Assembly (NCBI GenBank): GCA_905234205.1
Contig: CAJOGG010000068.1
Location: forward strand, 1 to 7,011
DNA length: 7,011 bases
DNA from: an uncultured Synergistales bacterium
GTDB taxonomy: Bacteria; Synergistota; Synergistia; Synergistales; Aminobacteriaceae
Reading direction: 5' to 3'
The translations under genes and the position numbers were made by a program. Position 1 is the stretch's first letter, and each line of letters starts with the position of its first letter. The notes beneath the pieces were generated by a model that searched no databases, was not told the DNA's origin, and saw nothing but the letters and a program-made list of their open reading frames with translations. Shown here in pieces: positions 1 through 5,037 of the stretch.

Positions 1-191
1 ATTTTATCTTTGTTAACTTCGAGGATTGGGGCAAGCTCTGACCAGTCACCGAACACGACTTTATCTCCGATACCAAAAACTTTCGCATTAGTCCCGGAAA
101 AATTAATTGCCTCTTTCTCCTTGAGATAAACTTTCACGGGCGTAACTTTCTTGGCCTCAGCTATGAATCTTATAATCTCCTGTGCTTCCAT
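1..191 (-). CDS. dapH: Tetrahydrodipicolinate N-acetyltransferase, N-terminal part (cut by window edge)
   Basis: This is the N-terminal 63 codons of a protein beginning MEAQEIIRFIAEAKKVTPVK and continuing through VFGDWSEL. I recognise the pattern as the N-terminal domain of DapH (DapD-type 2,3,4,5-tetrahydropyridine-2,6-dicarboxylate N-acetyltransferase), whose Bacillus member has the same EII-FI-TPVKVY and VVFG-WSE blocks. The enzyme acetylates tetrahydrodipicolinate with acetyl-CoA in the cytoplasm, committing the pathway to the acetylase branch of diaminopimelate and lysine synthesis. The left-handed beta-helix catalytic domain lies beyond the window. The start ATG is at 191, 7 nt after the dapB stop. 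A GGAGG (204-208) inside the end of dapB sits 12 nt before it, so translation is probably coupled. It is the third gene of a dapA-dapB-dapH operon, and that context supports the call. The rest of the gene was not seen. Confidence 0.85.
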   Translation of the reverse strand, partial: MEAQEIIRFIAEAKKVTPVKVYLKEKEAINFSGTNAKVFGIGDKVVFGDWSELAPILEVNKDK

Positions 192-198
192 TCTGTAA

Positions 199-924
199 CT
201 ATGCCTCCGCTAAAAAGTCTTTCATGTTGTAGAGTCCAGGCTTCTGTGTAACGAGCCACTTGACCGCCGATAAAGCACCCTTTGCAAATAAAGCTCTATC
301 CTTGGCATCATGTTTTAACGTGATAGTTTCGAGACCGTTTGAGAAAATTATCTCGTGAGTCCCGACTTCAGAGCCGTAACGCAACGCGTGAATCCCTATT
401 TCATTTCCTGAACGCTTGCCATTTTCGTGACGACCTATATTAAACGTGAGACTCTCTTTAGCGTCCTTGATTCGATTTGCCAACATTAAAGCAGTGCCGC
501 TTGGAACGTCTAGCTTCTGATTATGATGAGCTTCGATTAACTCAATATCGCATGAGCCAAATATACGCGTAACCTTTTCGGCCAAGTCAGCAAGCAACGC
601 GACCCCGATTGACATATTAGGCGACAAGAACACGGGAACTTTTTTAGCGGCTTCACGAATCAAATTTAGCTCTTCAGGAGTCTGACCAGTTGAGGCGATT
701 AACACGGGCAAGTTATGTTTCACACAATAGGCTGTAATTTCGCCAGTAGCTTTGTGGTTAGAGAAGTCTATAACGCAATCAGCGTCCCCCGTAAAACTTT
801 CAAGACTTGAATATTCCGCGCCGGTTATATCAACTTTTGCAGCTATAGTTTCTCCTGAATCCTCGGCCATTTTCGTGACCATATGCCCCATGCGGCCGTT
901 GGCACCATTGATAATTAATCGCAT
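199..924 (-). CDS. dapB: 4-hydroxy-tetrahydrodipicolinate reductase
   Basis: This 241-residue protein has the DapB layout. An N-terminal Rossmann nucleotide-binding motif GANGRMG lies at residues 7-13, and VIDFS at 51-55. The family signature EAHHNQKLDVPSGTA is at 131-145, with the catalytic His pair (133-134) and Lys137 in place. GSEVGTHE follows near 184-191. The family reduces the DapA product to tetrahydrodipicolinate with NAD(P)H in the cytoplasm. Length is normal for the family and no key residue is missing. Its ATG overlaps the dapA stop by one base (TAATG), so translation is probably coupled to dapA. Its tail contains the ribosome binding site of dapH. It therefore depends on the dapA promoter and leader upstream. 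Confidence 0.97.
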   Translation of the reverse strand: MRLIINGANGRMGHMVTKMAEDSGETIAAKVDITGAEYSSLESFTGDADCVIDFSNHKATGEITAYCVKHNLPVLIASTGQTPEELNLIREAAKKVPVFLSPNMSIGVALLADLAEKVTRIFGSCDIELIEAHHNQKLDVPSGTALMLANRIKDAKESLTFNIGRHENGKRSGNEIGIHALRYGSEVGTHEIIFSNGLETITLKHDAKDRALFAKGALSAVKWLVTQKPGLYNMKDFLAEA

Positions 925-1802
925 TAGATTAAGCCCTGCTCTTTCATCAAATCTTCAAGAACTTTCCATTTAGCTTCACTCATTGGGATTAATGGCAGAC
1001 GCACATAATTTTCACAGAAGCCCATAGCCGCCATAGCAGCCTTCGCGGGAATTGGGTTGACCTCACTGAATAACGCGTTGATCATCGGGAGCATTTCGCA
1101 CTGTAACGCAGCCGCGCCCTTAATATCGCCAGCAAAGAACTTGTCGCAAATTTCCATTGTCTTCTTCGGCATTGGGTTAGAGAGAACGGAAATAACGCCC
1201 TTTCCTCCCATTGAGAGTATAGGCACGATTTGATCGTCATTGCCCGAATAAATGTCAAGCTTATCGCCAACGAGTCGCGCGGTCTTCACGATCTTCTCGA
1301 TATTCGAATTAGCTTCCTTAATGCCGGCTATCATTGGGTGGTCAGCTAAAGCCGCGTAAGTTTCTGGCTCAACATTAACGCCTGTTCTTGAGGGTACGTT
1401 GTAGATAATCAACGGCTTTGTAGAATTATCAGCGATTGTGGTATACGATTTAATTAATCCGGCCTGCGTAGTCTTGTTGTAGTACGGAGTCACAACGAGC
1501 ATAGCATCAGCTCCAATTTCACAGCAGTACTTAGTCAACTGAACAGCATAACGTGTATCATTTGAACCTGTTGCCGCTATTACGGGACACCTTCCGGCTA
1601 TTCTCTCGACTGCAAACTTCACGACGGCTTTGTGTTCGGCATCATCAAGCGTTGAACCTTCTCCGGTTGTTCCGGCGATTACTAGGGCATTAATTCCCTG
1701 TTCAAGCTGCCAATCAATCACACGACCGAATGAATCATAATCGACACCGTTGGCGTTCATCGGCGTAATCAAAGCTGTAGCTACTCCCTTGAAGACTGTC
1801 AT
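924..1802 (-). CDS. dapA: 4-hydroxy-tetrahydrodipicolinate synthase
   Basis: This 292-residue TIM-barrel protein of the DapA family condenses pyruvate with aspartate 4-semialdehyde, the first step specific to lysine/diaminopimelate. Catalytic residues are all visible: GTTGEGS at 44-50 (Thr45 and Thr46), the second Tyr of TPYYN at 108, YNVPSRTG at 134-141 (Tyr134 and Arg139), and the Schiff-base Lys162 in GIKEAN. Each sits one residue later than its E. coli counterpart, so the enzyme looks fully functional and distinguishable from the sialate lyase and other aldolases of the superfamily. AAGGAG (1813-1818) lies 10 nt before the ATG. The gene leads the dapA-dapB-dapH operon. It is preceded by a roughly 240-nt leader with a promoter, a small ORF and an intrinsic terminator, which suggests attenuation control. 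Confidence 0.97.
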   Translation of the reverse strand: MTVFKGVATALITPMNANGVDYDSFGRVIDWQLEQGINALVIAGTTGEGSTLDDAEHKAVVKFAVERIAGRCPVIAATGSNDTRYAVQLTKYCCEIGADAMLVVTPYYNKTTQAGLIKSYTTIADNSTKPLIIYNVPSRTGVNVEPETYAALADHPMIAGIKEANSNIEKIVKTARLVGDKLDIYSGNDDQIVPILSMGGKGVISVLSNPMPKKTMEICDKFFAGDIKGAAALQCEMLPMINALFSEVNPIPAKAAMAAMGFCENYVRLPLIPMSEAKWKVLEDLMKEQGLI

Positions 1803-1841
1803 AAATAAATTTCTCCTTCATAAAATTTTGTACACATAAAG

Positions 1842-1868
1842 AAAACCGCCCAGTGAATGAGCGGCTCT
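1842..1868 (-). terminator. Intrinsic terminator in the dapA leader (candidate attenuator)
   Basis: On the minus strand CCGCTC (1864-1859) pairs with GGGCGG (1851-1846), with one G-U pair and a 7-nt loop ATTCACT. TTTTC follows, and the lower stem can extend weakly into the T tract. It stands about 40 nt upstream of dapA and downstream of the dapA promoter, so it should stop leader transcripts unless prevented. It may also end read-through from the glycosyltransferase gene, which has no hairpin of its own. The loop and the last two bases of the 5' arm can instead pair with 1902-1910 (AGTGAATGA/TCATTCACT, 9 bp perfect). Confidence 0.75.
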
Positions 1869-1901
1869 CTTATCTATGCAATCGAATATATATTTTTGTC
1901 G

Positions 1902-2006
1902 TCATTCACTATAAGGCAAGAATATATAATTACGCTTTATCTTGAGTGTTGACGCATAAGGGAACATAAAAACTTTTGAAGATGCTAACATGAAATTTAC
2001 TGACAT
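1902..2006 (-). CDS. Small ORF in the dapA leader, possible leader peptide
   Basis: This is a 34-codon ORF starting ATG at 2006 and ending TGA at 1904-1902. A good ribosome binding site GGGAG (GGAG at 2020-2017) lies 10 nt before the start, the same spacing as dapA. It begins about 35 nt after the predicted transcription start. The peptide is MSVNFMLASSK at its N-terminus and LKIKRNY at residues 21-27. It contains Lys at 11, 22 and 24, so Lys is present but not strongly enriched. The stop codon lies inside AGTGAATGA, which is perfectly complementary to the loop region of the following terminator. A ribosome finishing the peptide would therefore cover this antiterminator arm, while one stalled at Lys22/24 would leave it free. 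I infer a lysine-sensing leader peptide. It could also be an ordinary small protein or chance. Confidence 0.5.
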   Translation of the reverse strand: MSVNFMLASSKVFMFPYASTLKIKRNYIFLPYSE

Positions 2007-2046
2007 AGTTTTTACTCTCCCTTCACAAAAATTTCTTACGGGCGAA

Positions 2047-2075
2047 ATTGTAAACGCGATATATTATTCTGTCAA
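2047..2075 (-). promoter_or_regulatory. Sigma-70 type promoter of the dapA leader and operon
   Basis: On the minus strand TTGACA (2075-2070) is followed after exactly 17 nt by TACAAT (2052-2047). The -35 is a full consensus match and the -10 matches 5 of 6. Transcription would begin near 2040, giving a leader of about 240 nt before dapA. The -35 lies only some 15 nt beyond the glycosyltransferase stop codon. A direct repeat AATTATCT (2074-2081 and 2089-2096) abuts the -35, with no known meaning. Confidence 0.8.
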
Positions 2076-2090
2076 TTATCTCATTGTGAA

Positions 2091-3221
2091 TTATCTAGTT
2101 ATTATCGAGCAAGGCCCTGTCACTTTTTCGGAAAACCTTCCATGTTGAATAATCGACTCATATTGCTGTACAAGATTTTCAACAGTAACATCGGCGTTCC
2201 ATACATGCTCAATCGTATATTTTGCGGCTTGTCCCATTTTCTGAATCCTTTCAGGCGATTTTAGTAACGATAAAGTTTTCTCGTACAAGTCATCAACTGA
2301 ACCATCATAAACAAGTCCATTTTCGCCATCGTTAATCAGATAAGTTGTAGCGCCAGCTTTCTTACTAGCAACAACAGCACAGCCTTCCGCCATTGCTTCA
2401 TTGAGGACACAGCCCCAGCCTTCTTGATAGTCACTCGTGAATAAATACGCATCTGTTTGGAATAATTGCTCACGAACTTTCATAAACGGTAAAGCCCCGG
2501 TAAAGTGCACATAATCTAATCCCTTTGCCATTTCGTGAAGCTGTTCCTCGATCCCTTCATGACCAATCATAAAGAGTTCAACGTTATAATTTTCGTCGTG
2601 TAGTCTCTTAATGACTCGTATAGCGTCGTCAGGGTGTTTCCAGCCCCAAAATCTTCCGACCCATGCGAATCTTGTGAGCTTGTCTCTATATTGTTTAGGT
2701 TCTGTGAAGTGACTGACATCGGGGAAATATGCTCCCTTCAACATTCGATCTTTCTTGATGCCACATTTGCTGAAGTCCGACGCTGCGTAAGCTCCTTTAG
2801 GCATGAAGTAACAGTTTTTGTCGTAATGATGACGCTTGTTAATCCATAAATATTTTACTCGTCGTAAGGCGTTTTTGATTCGTCCAGTGATTAAAGCGTT
2901 GTTGGATTTGAAGATTCGTTCTGCCGAGATAAAAGTTAATTTGCCTGCGTCTACACGTTCCTGGATTAAATCTACACCATAATATGCGCTCACAACTATG
3001 TCGCTTTTTGCGATAACGTCAAGGACTTTGGCTTTATCTCTATGCGGATAAAGCACACGGCTATCACAATCGAACTTACTTGCGTACCCTAGATTGATTG
3101 CGTCGGTCGGCACTTCACCTATTGTGGAAACAAACCAACATTCATCGCCACGTTCCAGGACACTTTCAACGAGAGTAACAATATGATGATTCAAGAAATT
3201 GGATATAAAACAGACTTCCAT
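2091..3221 (-). CDS. Glycosyltransferase family 4 (GT-B fold), acceptor unknown
   Basis: This 376-residue cytoplasmic protein has no evident signal peptide or membrane segment. The N-terminus CFISNFLNHHIVTLVESV looks like the acceptor-side Rossmann domain of GT-B enzymes. The C-terminal nucleotide-sugar domain begins near residue 185 with FAWVGRFWGWKHPD. It carries the EX7E motif of family 4: Glu267 and Glu275 in EGWGCVLNEAMAEG. Such enzymes are retaining transferases that use nucleotide-activated sugars for surface polysaccharide, glycolipid or protein glycosylation. The sequence does not reveal donor or acceptor. It sits alone between trpB and the dap operon, with no other polysaccharide genes in view. 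The GGAGG (3240-3236) is 14 nt from the ATG, rather long. A three-codon ATG-CAA-TAA lies between them. No terminator hairpin follows the stop. Confidence 0.85.
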   Translation of the reverse strand: MEVCFISNFLNHHIVTLVESVLERGDECWFVSTIGEVPTDAINLGYASKFDCDSRVLYPHRDKAKVLDVIAKSDIVVSAYYGVDLIQERVDAGKLTFISAERIFKSNNALITGRIKNALRRVKYLWINKRHHYDKNCYFMPKGAYAASDFSKCGIKKDRMLKGAYFPDVSHFTEPKQYRDKLTRFAWVGRFWGWKHPDDAIRVIKRLHDENYNVELFMIGHEGIEEQLHEMAKGLDYVHFTGALPFMKVREQLFQTDAYLFTSDYQEGWGCVLNEAMAEGCAVVASKKAGATTYLINDGENGLVYDGSVDDLYEKTLSLLKSPERIQKMGQAAKYTIEHVWNADVTVENLVQQYESIIQHGRFSEKVTGPCSIITR

Positions 3222-3251
3222 AATTTATTGCATTACCTCCAAAGCAAGCTC

Positions 3252-3280
3252 ATTATAACAAAACCGCCCCCTATTGAAGA
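3252..3280 (-). promoter_or_regulatory. Candidate extended -10 promoter of the glycosyltransferase gene
   Basis: On the minus strand TGTTATAAT (3260-3252) is a perfect extended -10 element. The -35 position 17 nt upstream is poor (TCTTCA, 3280-3275). It overlaps the T tract and part of the hairpin of the trpB terminator. Transcription would start near 3245, immediately before the GGAGG at 3240-3236, leaving a 5' UTR of about 24 nt. Confidence 0.5.
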
Positions 3281-3286
3281 GAGCGG
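3260..3286 (-). terminator. Intrinsic terminator of trpB
   Basis: On the minus strand CCGCTCTC (3286-3279) pairs with GGGGGCGG (3271-3264) over 8 bp, two of them G-U. The loop is TTCAATA and TTTTGTT follows. It lies 21 nt after the trpB stop codon, the expected place. The core CCGCTC...GGGCGGTTTT is shared with the dapA leader terminator. Confidence 0.85.
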
Positions 3287-3307
3287 CCAGCGATTTATGA
3301 TTTACGA

Positions 3308-4684
3308 CTACAGATTTACATTCGGGATCCCGGCAAAACCTTTCGCAAGGTCTTCATCAGTCGGTATATAGTCGGTCATGGTGCCGTCGTTGTATTTCTC
3401 ATAAGCTACCATATCGAAATATCCAGTGCCTGTTAAGCCCATTATTATTGTCTTCTCCTCGCCAGTCTCTTTGCACTTCAAAGCCTCGTCAATTGCGACT
3501 CTGATTGCGTGTGAACTTTCAGGGGCCGGCAAAATTCCCTCAACTCTTGCAAATTGTTCTGCTGCTTCAAATACGCTTGTTTGTTCAACTGCTCTAGCCT
3601 CCATTAAGCCATCATGATAAAGCTGTGAAAGTATGCTGCTCATTCCATGATAACGGAGGCCGCCCGCATGGTTAGCACTCGGGATAAAGTCATGACCTAA
3701 CGTGTACATCTTGGCCATCGGGCAAACTTTTCCAGTGTCGCAGAAGTCGTAAGCAAATTTTCCTCTTGTAAAGCTTGGGCAACTTGCAGGCTCAACGGCA
3801 ATGAGTTTATAGTTAGCTTCGCCGCGCAACATTTCCCCAACAAACGGAGAAATCAATCCGCCTAAGTTCGATCCACCGCCAGCACAGCCAACGATAATAT
3901 CAGGTTTAATTCCATATTTCTCACACGCTGCTTTTGTCTCAAGACCGATAACTGATTGATGAAGTAAAACCTGATTCAACACGCTACCTAAAACATAACG
4001 ATACCCCGGAGTCGATGTTGCTACTTCTACAGCTTCAGAGATTGCGCAGCCAAGTGAACCAGTTGTGCCGGGGTGAGCCTCATTGATTGCACGTCCGATT
4101 TTCGTATCCATTGAGGGGGAAGGAGTCACGCTAGCGCCGTACGTACGCATAACTTCACGTCTAAATGGTTTCTGCTCGTAAGATACTTTGACCATGTAGA
4201 CTTTACAATCAAGCTCAAATAATGAACACGCCATAGCAAGAGCTGTGCCCCATTGTCCTGCGCCTGTCTCTGTCGTAACGCCTTTAAGCCCCTGTTTCTT
4301 TGCGTAATAAGCTTGAGCCATTGCGGAATTAAGCTTGTGAGAACCGGAAGTGTTATTGCCTTCGAATTTATAGAATATATGTGCGGGAGTCCCTAATGCC
4401 TTCTCAAGAAATACTGCATGAGTCAGCGGTGAGGGCCTGTACATTTTATAAGCGTTGAGAATCTCTTCAGGAATAGGAATAAATTTTGTATCGTTGTCAA
4501 GTTCTTGCTTGATTAACTCGTCGCAGAAAATCGGCTGCATTTCCTCAAACTTCAAAGGCTTCAACGTACCTGGGTGAATAAGTGGTGCAGGCTTGTTCTT
4601 CATGTCGGCTCTTACGTTGTACCAGGAAGTCGGGATTTCTTTTTCGTCCAGATAAATCTTATACGGGACATCTAGTTTACTCAT
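3308..4684 (-). CDS. trpB: TrpB2-type tryptophan synthase beta chain (PLP enzyme)
   Basis: This 458-residue PLP-dependent protein belongs to the longer TrpB2 (TrpB-like) branch. The PLP lysine is Lys117 in NTSGSHKLNSA. ETGAGQWG (139-146) carries the usual catalytic Glu region. GCAGGGSNLGG (266-276) is the phosphate-binding loop, and EPASCPSFTRGKF (298-310) is typical of this branch. The enzyme makes L-tryptophan from indole and serine in the cytoplasm. TrpB2 members often stand alone and are thought to salvage indole rather than work with TrpA, and no trpA or other trp gene is adjacent here. The start at 4684 is preferred over an in-frame ATG at 4717, because AAGGAG at 4702-4697 lies between the two and would otherwise be translated. 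The gene is divergent from the aromatic-rich leader and aroB-like gene. Confidence 0.93.
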   Translation of the reverse strand: MSKLDVPYKIYLDEKEIPTSWYNVRADMKNKPAPLIHPGTLKPLKFEEMQPIFCDELIKQELDNDTKFIPIPEEILNAYKMYRPSPLTHAVFLEKALGTPAHIFYKFEGNNTSGSHKLNSAMAQAYYAKKQGLKGVTTETGAGQWGTALAMACSLFELDCKVYMVKVSYEQKPFRREVMRTYGASVTPSPSMDTKIGRAINEAHPGTTGSLGCAISEAVEVATSTPGYRYVLGSVLNQVLLHQSVIGLETKAACEKYGIKPDIIVGCAGGGSNLGGLISPFVGEMLRGEANYKLIAVEPASCPSFTRGKFAYDFCDTGKVCPMAKMYTLGHDFIPSANHAGGLRYHGMSSILSQLYHDGLMEARAVEQTSVFEAAEQFARVEGILPAPESSHAIRVAIDEALKCKETGEEKTIIMGLTGTGYFDMVAYEKYNDGTMTDYIPTDEDLAKGFAGIPNVNL

Positions 4685-4696
4685 GAATAATTTTCT

Positions 4697-4702
4697 CTCC
4701 TT
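4697..4702 (-). promoter_or_regulatory. Ribosome binding site that sets the trpB start
   Basis: AAGGAG on the minus strand stands 12 nt before the ATG at 4684. It lies downstream of the alternative ATG at 4717, which lacks any comparable site. This rules in the shorter 458-residue protein. Confidence 0.8.
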
Positions 4703-4778
4703 ACTGTCATTAGACAAATATTTTGTAATTCTATTCTAAAATCGCGAATCTGAATAGCTCATATAAGCCTCATAATTC

Positions 4779-4807
4779 TTGACATTTTTGCTTGCTTGTG
4801 TGATTAT
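4779..4807 (+). promoter_or_regulatory. Sigma-70 type promoter of the aroB leader
   Basis: A perfect TTGACA (4779-4784), a 17-nt spacer, then GATTAT (4802-4807) matching 4 of 6 and preceded by TG at 4799-4800, forming an extended -10. Transcription would start near 4814, about 30 nt before the leader ORF and some 220 nt before the aroB-like gene. Confidence 0.65.
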
Positions 4808-4843
4808 TCATGTGAAATCATAAACTGGAGAGAAATTTTAAGA

Positions 4844-4933
4844 ATGACAATGCGTAACCTTATTAATTCAGTCGAATACATGTTTAGCTTCTGGTGCTTT
4901 TATCGGGAGTCAAATTTGCTTTGGCTGACGTAA
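4844..4933 (+). CDS. Aromatic-rich leader peptide upstream of the aroB-like gene
   Basis: This is a 29-codon ORF, ATG at 4844 and TAA at 4931-4933, with GGAG (4827-4830) 13 nt before the start, in the long-spacing range seen here. Residues 12-20 read YMFSFWCFY, six aromatics in nine, and Trp27 makes seven of 29. All three end products of the shikimate pathway are represented. The next gene resembles aroB, from the part of the pathway common to all three, and a terminator hairpin stands between. This is the classic layout of an attenuation leader peptide: low charged aromatic tRNA would stall the ribosome on codons 12-20. A 9-pair alternative structure (4916-4924 with 4981-4989) would then be free to disrupt the terminator. 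No similar leader for aroB is known to me. Regulation is inferred from structure only. Confidence 0.7.
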   Translation: MTMRNLINSVEYMFSFWCFYRESNLLWLT

Positions 4934-4972
4934 GGACGGAATACAACGAATTAAGATAAATTCATTCACAAG

Positions 4973-5016
4973 AACACCTTCTGAAGCAGTCAAAGTTTTC
5001 GGAGGGTGTTTTATTT
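4973..5016 (+). terminator. Intrinsic terminator / candidate attenuator before the aroB-like gene
   Basis: AACACCTTCTGAA (4973-4985) pairs with TTCGGAGGGTGTT (4998-5010) in an unbroken 13-bp stem with two G-U pairs and a 12-nt loop. A modest U-rich tract TTATTT (5011-5016) follows. It lies between the aromatic-rich leader ORF and the aroB-like start at 5038, on the same strand, so it would cut off that gene. Its inner 5' arm can instead pair with 4916-4924. The U tract is weaker than in the other terminators here. Confidence 0.75.
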
Positions 5017-5022
5017 ATGTAA
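5017..5022 (+). other. Start-stop minimal ORF (ATG-TAA) before the aroB-like gene
   Basis: ATG followed directly by TAA. GGAGG (5001-5005) lies 11 nt upstream, a spacing like that of the real genes here. That GGAGG is inside the 3' arm of the terminator stem, so it would be exposed only when the hairpin is open. It sits 15 nt before the aroB-like ATG. It may be chance. Confidence 0.35.
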
Positions 5023-5037
5023 GGGGAGATTAAATTT

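Larger units (their letters stand above)
4685..5037. other. Divergent intergenic region between trpB and the aroB-like gene
   Basis: This 353-bp region has no large gene. From left to right it holds the trpB ribosome binding site and a weak minus-strand -10 candidate (overlapping TAGAAT copies, 4738-4728) with no convincing -35. A 6-bp inverted repeat CTATTC/GAATAG (4731-4736 and 4752-4757) of unknown meaning follows. Then comes a plus-strand promoter, a 29-codon aromatic-rich ORF, a terminator hairpin, an ATG-TAA start-stop pair and the aroB-like ribosome binding site (GGGGAG, 5023-5028). Confidence 0.8.

Noticed and set aside
1803..2040. A lysine riboswitch (L box) upstream of dapA
   Set aside because: The leader is long enough, but I see none of the conserved lysine-riboswitch junction sequences, and much of it is taken by a well-formed small ORF. 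A covariance-model search would settle this.
2074..2096. Direct repeat AATTATCT next to the dapA leader -35
   Set aside because: The copies are only 8 bp, AT-rich and partly inside the glycosyltransferase gene, so an operator cannot be claimed without comparative data.
4685..4717. An upstream in-frame ATG at 4717 as the trpB start
   Set aside because: It would translate the AAGGAG at 4702-4697 that properly serves the ATG at 4684, and it has no ribosome binding site of its own.
4808..5037. A T-box leader upstream of the aroB-like gene
   Set aside because: No T-box consensus (AGGGTGG...ACCGCG type antiterminator bulge) or specifier stem is visible, and the aromatic-rich ORF explains the region better.
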